The position numbers were made by a program, and so were the translations under genes. From Gammaproteobacteria bacterium (GTDB lineage Bacteria > Pseudomonadota > Gammaproteobacteria > Pseudomonadales > Porticoccaceae), in assembly GCA_003645535.1 (NCBI GenBank), contig QNFP01000002.1, positions 1 to 54,281 on the forward strand: DNA of 54,281 nt. The letters are read 5' to 3'. How positions within the stretch are numbered: the stretch's first letter is position 1; each line of letters starts with the position of its first letter. Below, piece after piece: positions 1-7,907 of this stretch. The notes under the pieces were generated by a model. That model made no database searches, was not told the origin of the DNA, and saw only the letters and a list, made by a program, of their open reading frames with translations.

Positions 1-2
1 CC

Positions 3-932
3 AAAGAGCTGTATGTGTTCCAGCGGACACCTTCGTCTATCGATATTCGTAACGACTGGCCTACAGACCCCAACTGGGCGCGCAAATTACAGCCGGGCTG
101 GCAGGCCAAGCGACGTCAACGCACCATCGACGGGCCGCAAATGACCGAAAAGCAAAAAGCGGATCGGGCCAAGCTTTCCAACGAAGAGAAGATACAAAAG
201 CAGGAAAACGCCAACATCGATTACATGATGTGGATTCATGAGCGCATTGGTGAAATTGTCAAGGACAAAGCCACTGCCGATGCATTGAAACCCTGGTATA
301 TGTTTATGTGCAAGCGGCCCTGCTTCCATGATGAATACCTGCCTACTTTCAATCGACCTAACGTGCATCTAGTTGATACCCAGGGTAAGGGCGTTAACGA
401 AATTACTGAAAAAGGACCGGTATTTGATGGTAAGGAATACGAGGTCGATTTAATCATCTACGCGACGGGTTTTGAGGTACAAAAAACCGGTATCTACAAT
501 CAGATCGTTGGTCAGGATGATCTGGAAATTAACGATAAGTATAAAGACGGTATCCGCACCTTGTTTGGTGTGCAATCCCAAGGTTACCCCAATATGTTTA
601 TCATGGCTGGTTATCAGGCTTCCTTCCAGTTCAATATCACCGACGTGCTCACAGTGCAGGGTGGCTATATTGCATCGTGTATTGACTACGCCCTGAAAAA
701 TAACTGTAATTCCATCGATATCACCCCAGAAATCGAAGAGTGGTGGGTACAGGAAGTGATCAACCATCGCGGTAAAACCGATCGTAACAAGGACTGTACG
801 CCGGGCTACTATAACTTTGAAGGTGAAGAGAACCGCCGTCAGGATGGTACTTATAATGGTGGCTTCAAGCGTTATATTGATCTGATCGACGAGAAGAAAG
901 AAAATATGGGTGATATTTTTGTGACCACCTGA
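3..932 (+). CDS. Flavin-dependent Baeyer-Villiger-type monooxygenase, C-terminal part (5' end outside window)
   Basis: The reading frame is open from the window edge, so the N-terminal FAD-binding part is missing; 309 residues remain. They match the C-terminal half of class B flavin monooxygenases (cyclohexanone/steroid/acetone monooxygenase type). The piece starts in the VFQRTP segment after the NADPH-binding Rossmann motif. It continues through [11 protein letters not shown], the ATG-containing motif of the family, then [14 protein letters not shown] and a [11 protein letters not shown] segment near the end. Family members insert one oxygen atom into ketones or related substrates using NADPH and FAD; the substrate here cannot be read from the sequence. 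A good intrinsic terminator follows 40 bases downstream, so this gene ends its transcript and is not obviously in one operon with the dehydrogenase that follows. Confidence 0.85.
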   Translation, partial: KELYVFQRTPSSIDIRNDWPTDPNWARKLQPGWQAKRRQRTIDGPQMTEKQKADRAKLSNEEKIQKQENANIDYMMWIHERIGEIVKDKATADALKPWYMFMCKRPCFHDEYLPTFNRPNVHLVDTQGKGVNEITEKGPVFDGKEYEVDLIIYATGFEVQKTGIYNQIVGQDDLEINDKYKDGIRTLFGVQSQGYPNMFIMAGYQASFQFNITDVLTVQGGYIASCIDYALKNNCNSIDITPEIEEWWVQEVINHRGKTDRNKDCTPGYYNFEGEENRRQDGTYNGGFKRYIDLIDEKKENMGDIFVTT

Positions 933-971
933 TATTTTCTGTACGGGCTTTGTCTTACAAAGCGTGCAAAT

Positions 972-999
972 GGTCATCCCAGAGGGGTGGCCTTTTTTT
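972..999 (+). terminator. Intrinsic terminator after the monooxygenase gene
   Basis: A 9-bp stem with two G-T wobbles (972-980 pairing with 984-992) and a 3-base loop is followed at once by seven T residues (993-999). It lies 40 bases after the monooxygenase stop codon, as expected for a Rho-independent terminator. Confidence 0.8.
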
Positions 1000-1187
1000 A
1001 TTGCTGCGCGGTTCCGGCGCTGGCGTACCGGGTTTCTGGATCTGGGTCTGTACGCTCTGACTTTTGAGTCTTGTTTGAATTGAGCTTGACCTGAATCACC
1101 CTGTCGAGGTCGTAGTTGTGGTTATCTGTCCATCGCCGAGCCAGTTGGCTACAATGCGCGGCTCTTCGATAGACTGAGTTGGAGTGT

Positions 1188-2294
1188 ATGACAAGCTGCA
1201 AGGTTGCAATTTTAGAAGGCGACGGCATTGGCCCCGAAATAATGCGCGAGGCCTTAAAGGTTCTCGCCGTTATTGATGGGCGCAATGATGTCTCATTCGA
1301 TTTGATCGAAGCGCCTTTTGGCGCAGGCGCTTATTTCGATCATGGTCATCCGTTTCCTGAGCAGACCCAGGCGATTTGTGACAGTGCTGATGCCATTCTC
1401 AAAGGCCCAGTGGGGCTGGCTCACGAAGAGGCCTTAAAAATCCCGGTGGATATGCAGCCTGAGCGCGGTGCGGTATTACCGTTGCGCGCCCGCTATAACA
1501 CCTATGCCAATTTGCGTCCGGTCTCGTTACCAAAAGCGCTGGCACATTTTTCGCCGCTGAAGCCTGAGATTATTGGTGACGGTCTCGATATTGTATTGAT
1601 TCGCGAGCTGGTCGGCGGCCTCTATTTTGGCAACAAGATTGTCGGTGTTGATGACAACAATCTTCGTTATGTGGAAGAAAGCCTCAGATACGACGAAGCC
1701 CAGATTCGCCAGGTGCTAAAGGTGGCTTTTGATCTGGCTGTCCAGCGTAAAAACGTGCTGCACAATATCCACAAGAGCAACGTGCTGAAATCCAGCGTGC
1801 TGTGGAACGAGGTGTTGGAAGAGGTGCGGCAGGATTATCCGGGGGTAGACGTGGTCAATATGCTGGTCGATGCTGCAGCGACTCATTTGTGTCTGAATCC
1901 CTGTCAATTCGATGTCATGGTCATGGAGAATATGTTTGGCGATATTCTCAGCGATCAATGTGGTGGCCTGCTGGGTTCCCTGGGGCTGATGCCGTCGGCC
2001 TGTATGGGCGATGGCAAGGCTTATTATGAGCCCTCTCATGGTTCTGCACCGGATATTGCCGGGCAAAATATTGCCAATCCGTATTCGATGATTGGGTCGG
2101 TTGCGATGATGCTGGAATACAGCTTTGATATGGTCGACGAGGCGAATAATGTCTGGGCGGCCATGCAGGGGGTATTCAGCGATGGCTTTGCGACGCGGGA
2201 TCTCGCGCCCAGCGGAAGTAGCGCAAAAATCATCAACACCCAGGCTTTTGGTGACAAAGTGGTGGGAAAACTACAGTCCCTCGGCAGTAAATAG
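1188..2294 (+). CDS. Isopropylmalate/isocitrate dehydrogenase family protein (LeuB-like)
   Basis: A 368-residue beta-decarboxylating dehydrogenase. Visible family marks are the N-terminal GDGIGPEI motif, the arginine-bearing substrate segments (LPLRARYNTYANLRP and IRELVGGLYFG), the HKSNVL lysine segment, the metal-binding aspartates in NMFGDILSD, and the NAD-binding segment HGSAPDIAGQNIANP. The NAD-type segment and the FSPLK stretch look most like 3-isopropylmalate dehydrogenase. No leuC or leuD is adjacent, however, so it may act on another 2-hydroxy-3-carboxy acid (tartrate or malate-type paralogues exist). The ATG at 1188 is preferred over a TTG at 1179 because GGAG lies just upstream and the protein then begins right before the beta strand of the GDGIGPEI motif. 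The stop is 12 bases before the dioxygenase gene, so the two are probably cotranscribed. Confidence 0.8.
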   Translation: MTSCKVAILEGDGIGPEIMREALKVLAVIDGRNDVSFDLIEAPFGAGAYFDHGHPFPEQTQAICDSADAILKGPVGLAHEEALKIPVDMQPERGAVLPLRARYNTYANLRPVSLPKALAHFSPLKPEIIGDGLDIVLIRELVGGLYFGNKIVGVDDNNLRYVEESLRYDEAQIRQVLKVAFDLAVQRKNVLHNIHKSNVLKSSVLWNEVLEEVRQDYPGVDVVNMLVDAAATHLCLNPCQFDVMVMENMFGDILSDQCGGLLGSLGLMPSACMGDGKAYYEPSHGSAPDIAGQNIANPYSMIGSVAMMLEYSFDMVDEANNVWAAMQGVFSDGFATRDLAPSGSSAKIINTQAFGDKVVGKLQSLGSK

Positions 2295-2306
2295 GAGTTT
2301 TTATAA

Positions 2307-3143
2307 ATGAATACTCACTTTGAGGTTGAACATTTGGCGCCGTTTGTTGGTTCTGAAATCAGTGGGCTGGATTTGTCGAAAGCCATTACTGCAGAGGCAC
2401 TGACTGAACTACGAAAATTGTGGCTTGAGCGCAAAGTGTTATTTTTTCGTGATCAAAAATTAACGCCTGACGAGCAAATCGCCTTTACCCGTCAGTTTGG
2501 CGAGGTAGATAAATACCCTTTTTTAAAGGGAATCGAGGGTAACCCTCTGGTAGCACCGGTGCTCAAGTTGCCTGAAGAAACTATTAATTTCGGTGGTGTA
2601 TGGCATTCGGACACGACTTATCTCGAAACTCCCGCTGGTGGGGCTAGTCTCTATGCTCTTGAGCTGCCGCCGCTGGGAGGAGATACCATATTTTGCAATA
2701 TGGGTAAGGCCTATGAAACATTGCCTCAGGGGGTCAAAGATACGGTTGATGACTTGAAGGCCATTAATACCTCAGCTAAAGCTGCAGTTTCGAAAACTAG
2801 AGTTAATCGGCTCGCGGACAGTGGTGATAGCTCGGCACCAGAAGAATTTACCAATGTGCACCCGGTCATTCGTACCCATCCAGAATCTGGCGAGCGAACG
2901 ATTTTCGTAAATGAGGCACATACTGTTCGATTTGATGACTGGACCGAAGAGGATAGTGCGCCCCTGTTGAATATGCTCTACATGCATGCGCGTAAACCAG
3001 AATTCCAGTGCCGTTTCCGTTGGAGCCCAGGTGCGGTTGTTATCTGGGATAACCGTTCCAGCCATCATTATCCGATCAATGACTACGACGGCTATCGCCG
3101 TCTCTTGCACCGGGTTTCTTTAAAGGGCAGTCGGCCTGTTTAG
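2307..3143 (+). CDS. TauD/TfdA family 2-oxoglutarate-dependent dioxygenase
   Basis: A 278-residue protein of the Fe(II)/2-oxoglutarate dioxygenase family that includes taurine and 2,4-D dioxygenases. The iron ligands are visible as H100 and D102 in GVWHSDTTY. The distal histidine is in IWDNRSSHHYP, and the 2-oxoglutarate-binding arginine lies in the YRRLLHRVSLKG segment near the C-terminus. The LFFRDQ and PPLGGDTIF segments are also typical. These enzymes hydroxylate a substrate, often releasing sulfite, an aldehyde or glyoxylate; the substrate here is unknown. AGGAG precedes the ATG, and the gene sits 12 bases after the LeuB-like gene, suggesting a two-gene operon. The 3' end carries a duplicated 13-bp sequence that includes the stop codon. 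Confidence 0.85.
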   Translation: MNTHFEVEHLAPFVGSEISGLDLSKAITAEALTELRKLWLERKVLFFRDQKLTPDEQIAFTRQFGEVDKYPFLKGIEGNPLVAPVLKLPEETINFGGVWHSDTTYLETPAGGASLYALELPPLGGDTIFCNMGKAYETLPQGVKDTVDDLKAINTSAKAAVSKTRVNRLADSGDSSAPEEFTNVHPVIRTHPESGERTIFVNEAHTVRFDDWTEEDSAPLLNMLYMHARKPEFQCRFRWSPGAVVIWDNRSSHHYPINDYDGYRRLLHRVSLKGSRPV

Positions 3144-3161
3144 GTAGCCGGCCCGTTTAGG
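3132..3161. repeat. Duplicated 13-bp unit over the tauD-like stop codon
   Basis: CGGCCTGTTTAGG (3132-3144) is repeated as CGGCCCGTTTAGG (3149-3161) with one mismatch and a 17-bp period. The first copy contains the TAG stop of the dioxygenase gene. Confidence 0.6.
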
Positions 3162-3219
3162 CTGAGGCCAGTCAGGACGACTAGCCAGTAAAACTGATTG
3201 TTATGGCCGTTGTGTCAGC

Positions 3220-4521
3220 TTAGCCGAAAGCTTCCAGCTGCCTGAGCGACATATTGTTCAGGCCATTGCCTAATTTACTGTCTCTTAGTAAATGTATAAA
3301 ACGCAAGGTTCTGAAGCCGTCAAACCAGGTGTGCATATGCCTGGTATAGATTTCTTCGCTGCGGCTCTGTTGCCGAGCCGAGTCGATAGCTTTGTTTATG
3401 CCCAGGTTGTTCAGGGCCTGTATCGTTGATTTTGGCAGGGCCAGGTCGTCGATGGGTTTTGACCATGTTTGCGGCATTACCTCGAGCCAGGTTTGTAGGT
3501 GTTTAAACACACGGGGATGATAAAAAATCTGTGCCTCATCCAGTGCGATTTCGTTAAGCAAGCGATTGATGGCAGGGCCGGTGCCGAAAGGCACGCGGTT
3601 TGATGGCCGTGCTTCTATAAGAATTTCAGGGCCTTGCAGATTTAATATAGAGCCGGTTTTTGCCGTTTTGTTGAGCAGGTAAAAATCCTCCCCACCATTG
3701 CGTTTGGGAAAGCCCCGTACGCTGGCGTAGTTGGCGGCATTGATGGCCAGGGCACTGCCGAGGCTATGAAAGCCATAGGGGGAGTTTGCTGCCTGCAATC
3801 CGTCTACATATTGTTGCAAGCGTTGTTCATACAGTCGGGTCGCTCGGCCTATTTCATTTGCGTCGCAGAGGTGGTGAAAGGGAAACACGGCTGCAGCGGG
3901 CTTAGTCATTGTGGCACCTGGCCCGGATCTTTCTGTGGTCAGACTGCTGAGGGCAGAAAAATAATCAGCGGGCAGGTGAGTATCGGCATCGGTGCAATAA
4001 ATCCAGTGTTGAGACACTGCCTTGCAATTGATTAAAAACAGCGCAAGGTCGGCACCGATTTTTCGCGCCAGACCAACGCCCTGTTTAGATGGCAGCGGTA
4101 GCCGGTTAAAGCGATCAACCAGTAACACGGCGCTGTCAGTTCCTGGCACAGCACGTAATTTTATGTTTTCGACTTCTCGCACCGTGCCGGTATCCCTGCA
4201 GATATCGTCCCATAGGCGTTGATTATCCAGGTCAGGCCTGATCAATGTGTCGGGCTGATTAATGACAACAATAAGTAGCACGGCATGGTTCCGTAGCAGG
4301 CTGGTGCTCAGGCGGTCAAAAAAATGCCTGGATTCCCTGTAGGCCGGGATCACCATGACCTGTTCAAAACTAGGTGTGCTTATCCGAGCCTGGCTGGGCT
4401 GTTCGTGTGACGAGGAGTGCAAAAGGAAGAGGTCTTCTAGTAATCGTGTTTCTGGCTCGGCATAGCTGGCCAGGTATTTTTTAACGGCTTTTACAGCTTT
4501 AGTGGGAGTAGAGGGGGTCAA
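3220..4521 (-). CDS. Putative family-2-like glycosyltransferase
   Basis: A 433-residue protein with no signal peptide or clear membrane segment. After about 50 residues it has a GT-A-like start (VMVIPAYRES), a metal/nucleotide-sugar motif in YCTDADTHLP, and a later GGEDFYLL segment resembling the acceptor-side ED motif of GT2 enzymes. I infer transfer of a sugar from a nucleotide-sugar donor; donor and acceptor are unknown. The start is TTG at 4521, overlapping the TGA stop of the upstream miaE gene as TTGA, which implies translational coupling. No good ribosome binding site is visible, and a start further in (before VIPAY) cannot be excluded. It is convergent with the dioxygenase gene. Confidence 0.6.
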   Translation of the reverse strand: MTPSTPTKAVKAVKKYLASYAEPETRLLEDLFLLHSSSHEQPSQARISTPSFEQVMVIPAYRESRHFFDRLSTSLLRNHAVLLIVVINQPDTLIRPDLDNQRLWDDICRDTGTVREVENIKLRAVPGTDSAVLLVDRFNRLPLPSKQGVGLARKIGADLALFLINCKAVSQHWIYCTDADTHLPADYFSALSSLTTERSGPGATMTKPAAAVFPFHHLCDANEIGRATRLYEQRLQQYVDGLQAANSPYGFHSLGSALAINAANYASVRGFPKRNGGEDFYLLNKTAKTGSILNLQGPEILIEARPSNRVPFGTGPAINRLLNEIALDEAQIFYHPRVFKHLQTWLEVMPQTWSKPIDDLALPKSTIQALNNLGINKAIDSARQQSRSEEIYTRHMHTWFDGFRTLRFIHLLRDSKLGNGLNNMSLRQLEAFG

Positions 4522-5090
4522 TGCAGGGTCGGTCGATCAGGTAGTTCACTGATTAAAGCCGCTTCGATATCTAACAGTTCATCCAGACGGCTATTGATTT
4601 TATCTTTGCCAAAGTAGCCGCCAGCCAGATCAAAAAACAGTTTCTCATGGCGGTCCTCGGAACAACTGATGTCAATGTAGAAGGTTTTGAGTGATCCCGT
4701 GTGCAGTGCTGTCGCAATCAAACCAAAACGTTCTGCACCTCTGGCTTCGATAACACCGCCTAACAGGAGTCTGTCGAGAAAATAGTCGTCGCGACCATTG
4801 CGGAGTTGTTTGCGGAGCTGATTAACGTAGACATCTTTGTCATCCTTTTGCAGCTGCAAATTGCGTGTCGCCATAATTTTCACCACTTCACGGAAATGGT
4901 CGAGTTCTTCTATCGCCAGATCTATCATGGCGGCTACTATGTCGGGCTTATCGGCGTAATGAAGTGCCATAGACATGGCCATACCCGAGGCTTTTTTCTC
5001 TGCGCCGGCGTGATCCAGCAGGAAACTATCAAAATCAGCGAGTACGGTTTCAGTCCAGCTGGGGGCGGTGGCGTAACGTAGTTTGATCAT
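4518..5090 (-). CDS. miaE: tRNA-(ms2io6A37) monooxygenase MiaE
   Basis: A 190-residue ferritin-like diiron enzyme. MiaE hydroxylates the isopentenyl side chain of 2-methylthio-N6-isopentenyladenosine at position 37 of tRNAs reading UNN codons. The carboxylate/histidine helices are visible in AIEELDHFREVV, GGVIEARGAERF and CSEDRHEKLFFDLA, which carry the expected Glu and Glu-x2-His ligands. Length fits the family. It starts at ATG 5090, is divergent from fabV, and overlaps the following glycosyltransferase-like gene by 4 bases. Confidence 0.88.
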   Translation of the reverse strand: MIKLRYATAPSWTETVLADFDSFLLDHAGAEKKASGMAMSMALHYADKPDIVAAMIDLAIEELDHFREVVKIMATRNLQLQKDDKDVYVNQLRKQLRNGRDDYFLDRLLLGGVIEARGAERFGLIATALHTGSLKTFYIDISCSEDRHEKLFFDLAGGYFGKDKINSRLDELLDIEAALISELPDRPTLH

Positions 5091-5206
5091 CGTGGAGTAT
5101 GTGAATTCATCGGGGTATCATAAGCGCTGATTATCGCAAAGCTGGGCGGCAACACAAACAACTTGCCCACGTATATTGTAAACAACGCTTAAAAACAGGA
5201 GTTCGA

Positions 5207-6388
5207 ATGGTTATCAAGCCAAAAGTCCGCGGCTTTATCTGTACCAATGCCCATCCGGTCGGTTGCGCTGCTCACGTACAGGAGCAAATTGACTATGTGA
5301 AGGCCAAAGGAAAGATTGTTGGCGGCCCTAAAAATGTGCTGGTGATTGGTTCATCCACAGGTTATGGCCTCGCTTCTCGTATAACCGCTGCTTTTGGTTG
5401 TGGTGCTAACACGCTGGGCATCTTCTTCGAGAAACCGCCGACTGACCGGCGCACGGGTTCTGCCGGCTATTACAATAGTGCTGCCTTACAGACTGCGGCG
5501 CGAAAGGAAGGGCTCTACGCAGGAGGTATTAACGGTGACGCTTTTTCCGATGAAGTGAAAGAGCAGGCTATCGAGATGTTGAAGGAGAATATGGGGCCGC
5601 TTGACCTGGTGGTTTATTCGCTGGCTTCTCCCCGCCGTACCGATCCGCGCTCGGGTGTGACTTACGAATCTTCACTTAAGCCTATTGGCGACGCTTACAC
5701 GATGAAGGGTGTCAATACAGATACGCTGAAAATTGATGAGCTTACTGTGGAGCCTGCCACCGAAGAGGAAATCGCCAATACTATCAAGGTGATGGGCGGT
5801 GAAGACTGGGAGTGGTGGATAGATGCCTTAGCGGATGCCGGCTTGCTCGCCGAGGGATGTAAGACTACGGCGTACACCTATATTGGTGAGGAAATGACCT
5901 GGCCACTCTACGGTCACGCCAGTATTGGCATGGCTAAAAAGGATCTTGATCGAGCCAGTGCTGCTATCGATAAAAAGTTGCAGGCCATTGGCGGCGAGAG
6001 CAAAGTATCTGTTCTCAAAGCGCTGGTTACTCAGGCGAGTTCGGCCATTCCGATCATGCCTCTGTATATTTCAATTCTGTATAAAATCATGAAAGAAGAA
6101 GGCACTCACGAAGGTTGTATAGAACAGATTCAGGGTTTGTTTGAGCGCCAGCTTTTTACCCGTGGCGAGCGGGATGTGGATGATGTGGGCCGCCTGCGCA
6201 TGGATGGGCTGGAGCTGAAAGCTAGCGTACAGGCTCAAGTTAAGGCTTTGTGGGATGATGTAAGCACAGAAACCCTGGGCGAACTTACTGATTTCACGGG
6301 TTATCGGCAGGAGTTCCTGAAGCTGTTTGGTTTTGGGGTTGATGGCGTTGATTATGATGCTGATGTTGATATTCTCGTTGAGCTATAG
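5207..6388 (+). CDS. fabV: Trans-2-enoyl-CoA/ACP reductase FabV
   Basis: A 393-residue single-chain enoyl reductase that performs the last reduction of fatty-acid elongation with NADH. The N-terminus has the family-specific VRGFICTNAHPVGC segment, followed by the VLVIGSSTGYGLASR nucleotide-binding loop. The active-site Tyr-x8-Lys pair is Y235 and K244 in PLYGHASIGMAK. The longer Y-x8-K spacing separates FabV from FabI (Y-x6-K). Length is normal (about 390-400). AGGAG precedes the ATG by a few bases. FabV enzymes are known to be naturally insensitive to triclosan. The gene stands alone, divergent from miaE. Confidence 0.95.
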   Translation: MVIKPKVRGFICTNAHPVGCAAHVQEQIDYVKAKGKIVGGPKNVLVIGSSTGYGLASRITAAFGCGANTLGIFFEKPPTDRRTGSAGYYNSAALQTAARKEGLYAGGINGDAFSDEVKEQAIEMLKENMGPLDLVVYSLASPRRTDPRSGVTYESSLKPIGDAYTMKGVNTDTLKIDELTVEPATEEEIANTIKVMGGEDWEWWIDALADAGLLAEGCKTTAYTYIGEEMTWPLYGHASIGMAKKDLDRASAAIDKKLQAIGGESKVSVLKALVTQASSAIPIMPLYISILYKIMKEEGTHEGCIEQIQGLFERQLFTRGERDVDDVGRLRMDGLELKASVQAQVKALWDDVSTETLGELTDFTGYRQEFLKLFGFGVDGVDYDADVDILVEL

Positions 6389-6455
6389 CGCGACGCTGCC
6401 ATCATCTAGCTAAGTCAATAAAAAATAACCGCTATGATAAAAAAAGGGTGATTCA

Positions 6456-7295
6456 ATGACCAAAGTAGATCAGTTTTCGCCGTTGGTGCGGCGTATTACG
6501 GCACCCAATGGCAGTGCTATGACCGGGCCTGGCACTAACACTTATTTGCTCGGTCATAATGAGATCGCGGTGCTCGACCCCGGTCCGATCTATGACAGTC
6601 ATATCGATGCAATTATCGAAGCCGGTGCCGGCAAAATTCGCTGGATTATCGTCACCCATACCCATAAAGATCATTCTCCTGTAGCAGCGATACTGGCCAA
6701 AAAAACCGGTGCAGAATTAGTCGGTTACGTTATGAAGGAGGCGGACTTTTTTCAGGACGAGACCTTTAAAGTAGAGAAAAATATTGCTGACGGCGAGCAA
6801 TTTAAAACCGATGAATTTACTCTGGAGGCCATTCGTACTCCGGGTCATGTTGGTAATCATGTCTGTTATTTTTTGCATGAAGACGGCCTGTTATTTGCCG
6901 GCGACCACATCATGGATGGCTCGACGGTGGTGATCATCCCACCTAGCGGTGATATGAGAGATTATGTCGATTCGCTGGAGAAGCTGAGAAAGTATCCCAT
7001 GAAAGCCATTGCGCCGGGTCATGGCAACCTGATGTCCGACCCGCTTAAAGTGGTTGATGGTTTGGTTAGACATCGTTCGATGCGGGAACAAAAAGTTATT
7101 TCCGGTATGAAACAATTGGGAGAGGCGAGTTTGCTGGGCATGTTATCGACGGTTTATAACGATGTTGATAAAAATGTGCTGTTTTATGCGCGCTTTTCCC
7201 TGTGGGCGCATTTGCTGAAACTCGAGCGTGATGGACGTGCGCGGAGAACCTCCCGAAACGAAGAGTTTGACCAGGAGTGTTGGGAGCTCGTTTAA
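6456..7295 (+). CDS. MBL-fold metallo-hydrolase (LACTB2-like)
   Basis: A 279-residue metallo-beta-lactamase-fold hydrolase. It begins with the MTGPGTNTYLLG strand typical of the LACTB2/glyoxalase-II-like group. The HxHxDH metal motif is H68, H70, D72 and H73, followed by the TPGHVGNH, FAGDHIMDG and APGHG metal-ligand segments. The C-terminal third is helical, as in LACTB2-like hydrolases. Substrate is not known; relatives act on thioesters or RNA. It lies 67 bases after fabV and may be cotranscribed. No specific role follows from its neighbours. Confidence 0.8.
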   Translation: MTKVDQFSPLVRRITAPNGSAMTGPGTNTYLLGHNEIAVLDPGPIYDSHIDAIIEAGAGKIRWIIVTHTHKDHSPVAAILAKKTGAELVGYVMKEADFFQDETFKVEKNIADGEQFKTDEFTLEAIRTPGHVGNHVCYFLHEDGLLFAGDHIMDGSTVVIIPPSGDMRDYVDSLEKLRKYPMKAIAPGHGNLMSDPLKVVDGLVRHRSMREQKVISGMKQLGEASLLGMLSTVYNDVDKNVLFYARFSLWAHLLKLERDGRARRTSRNEEFDQECWELV

Positions 7296-7347
7296 CGAAC
7301 GTAGCGTTAGCTCGTCCCTTTGAGGGATTACGATCTTTCTTGTTGGG

Positions 7348-7422
7348 TTGAAAGGGCGAGTGTTGCGGAATTGAAGGGGCAAATATAAAAGATTGAAAGG
7401 TAAATACTAAGAGATTGAAAGG
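7348..7422 (+). repeat. Four phased TTGAAAGG repeats ending in the DUF2789 ribosome binding site
   Basis: TTGAAAGGG (7348), TTGAAGGGG (7371), TTGAAAGG (7393) and TTGAAAGG (7415) recur at spacings of 23, 22 and 22 bp. The last copy supplies the AAAGG Shine-Dalgarno, placed 6 bases before the ATG at 7429. Spacer sequences are only loosely conserved. The period is the same as in the array over the dapA start 400 bases downstream. Confidence 0.6.
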
Positions 7423-7428
7423 ATACTT

Positions 7429-7662
7429 ATGGATACATCACAACATAATTTGAAAGGGCTATTTGAACAGCTGGGTTTACCGTCGTCAGAGCAGGATACG
7501 ACGCGTTTTCTGGACGAACATAGCCCGCTGGATCCCGCTGTTAAGCTGGTAGAGGCGGCATTCTGGAATCCAGGACAGCGTTCTTTTCTGATTGAGGCAC
7601 TGGCTGAAGATTCAGACTGGACCGAACTGGTTGAGCATCTGGATGCAGTGCTGAGAAGATAG
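7429..7662 (+). CDS. DUF2789 family protein
   Basis: A small 77-residue acidic soluble protein. The sequence fits the DUF2789 family: a MDTSQHNLKGLFEQLGLPS start, an FWNPGQRSFLIEALAEDSDW core and a short C-terminal helix with VEHLDAVLRR. The function of the family is unknown. There is no signal peptide or membrane segment. It lies between the MBL hydrolase and the dapA operon, with a repeat array on each side. The ribosome binding site AAAGGA is part of the upstream repeat. Confidence 0.8.
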   Translation: MDTSQHNLKGLFEQLGLPSSEQDTTRFLDEHSPLDPAVKLVEAAFWNPGQRSFLIEALAEDSDWTELVEHLDAVLRR

Positions 7663-7819
7663 CAGCTCGATTTTCCTGGGCGCTTTTCCGGTGCGGCCTT
7701 ATCTGTGCCTGTCGAGATGGTGATCGGCACATACTCTGTTGTTGAGGATTAGTTGTGTCAGTGCTTGTGTCGGCCAATTCACCCCAGTACCATTACGCTT
7801 TTTTTCGTGGAGCAAGTTG

Positions 7820-7885
7820 ATGATTACAGGCAGCTGTTTAGACAATCACAAAATATATTTTAGACGATCACAAGAAGTATTTTAG
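7820..7885 (+). CDS. Putative 21-residue leader peptide made from a duplicated dapA start
   Basis: ATG at 7820 has an ideal GGAG ribosome binding site (7809-7812, 7-base spacing). It opens a frame that begins MITGSCLDNH, ends RRSQEVF and stops at TAG 7883-7885, immediately before the dapA ATG at 7886. Its first five residues, MITGS, are identical to those of DapA, because the segment consists of three 22-bp tandem copies of the dapA start region. dapA itself has only a weak AGAAG-like site, so its translation may depend on re-initiation after this leader. The peptide has one lysine and no run of lysine codons, so classical lysine attenuation is not indicated. This is inference from sequence only. 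Confidence 0.5.
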   Translation: MITGSCLDNHKIYFRRSQEVF

Positions 7886-7907
7886 ATGATCACAGGCAGT
7901 ATCGTGG
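7820..7907 (+). repeat. 22-bp tandem repeat spanning the dapA start codon
   Basis: Three exact 22-bp units (7820-7841, 7842-7863, 7864-7885), each ending in TTTAG, are followed by a fourth, coding copy starting at the dapA ATG (7886). Units start ATGATTACAGGCAGC, ACAATCACAAAATAT, ACGATCACAAGAAGT and ATGATCACAGGCAGT. Three units add 66 bp, so the reading frame is kept. Confidence 0.8.

Noticed and set aside
450-977. 175-codon reading frame on the minus strand opposite the monooxygenase
   Set aside because: It is a shadow of the well-supported plus-strand gene and has no recognisable protein features.
7820-7885. Lysine-codon attenuation leader for dapA
   Set aside because: The leader has only one lysine codon and no terminator/antiterminator pair is visible after it.
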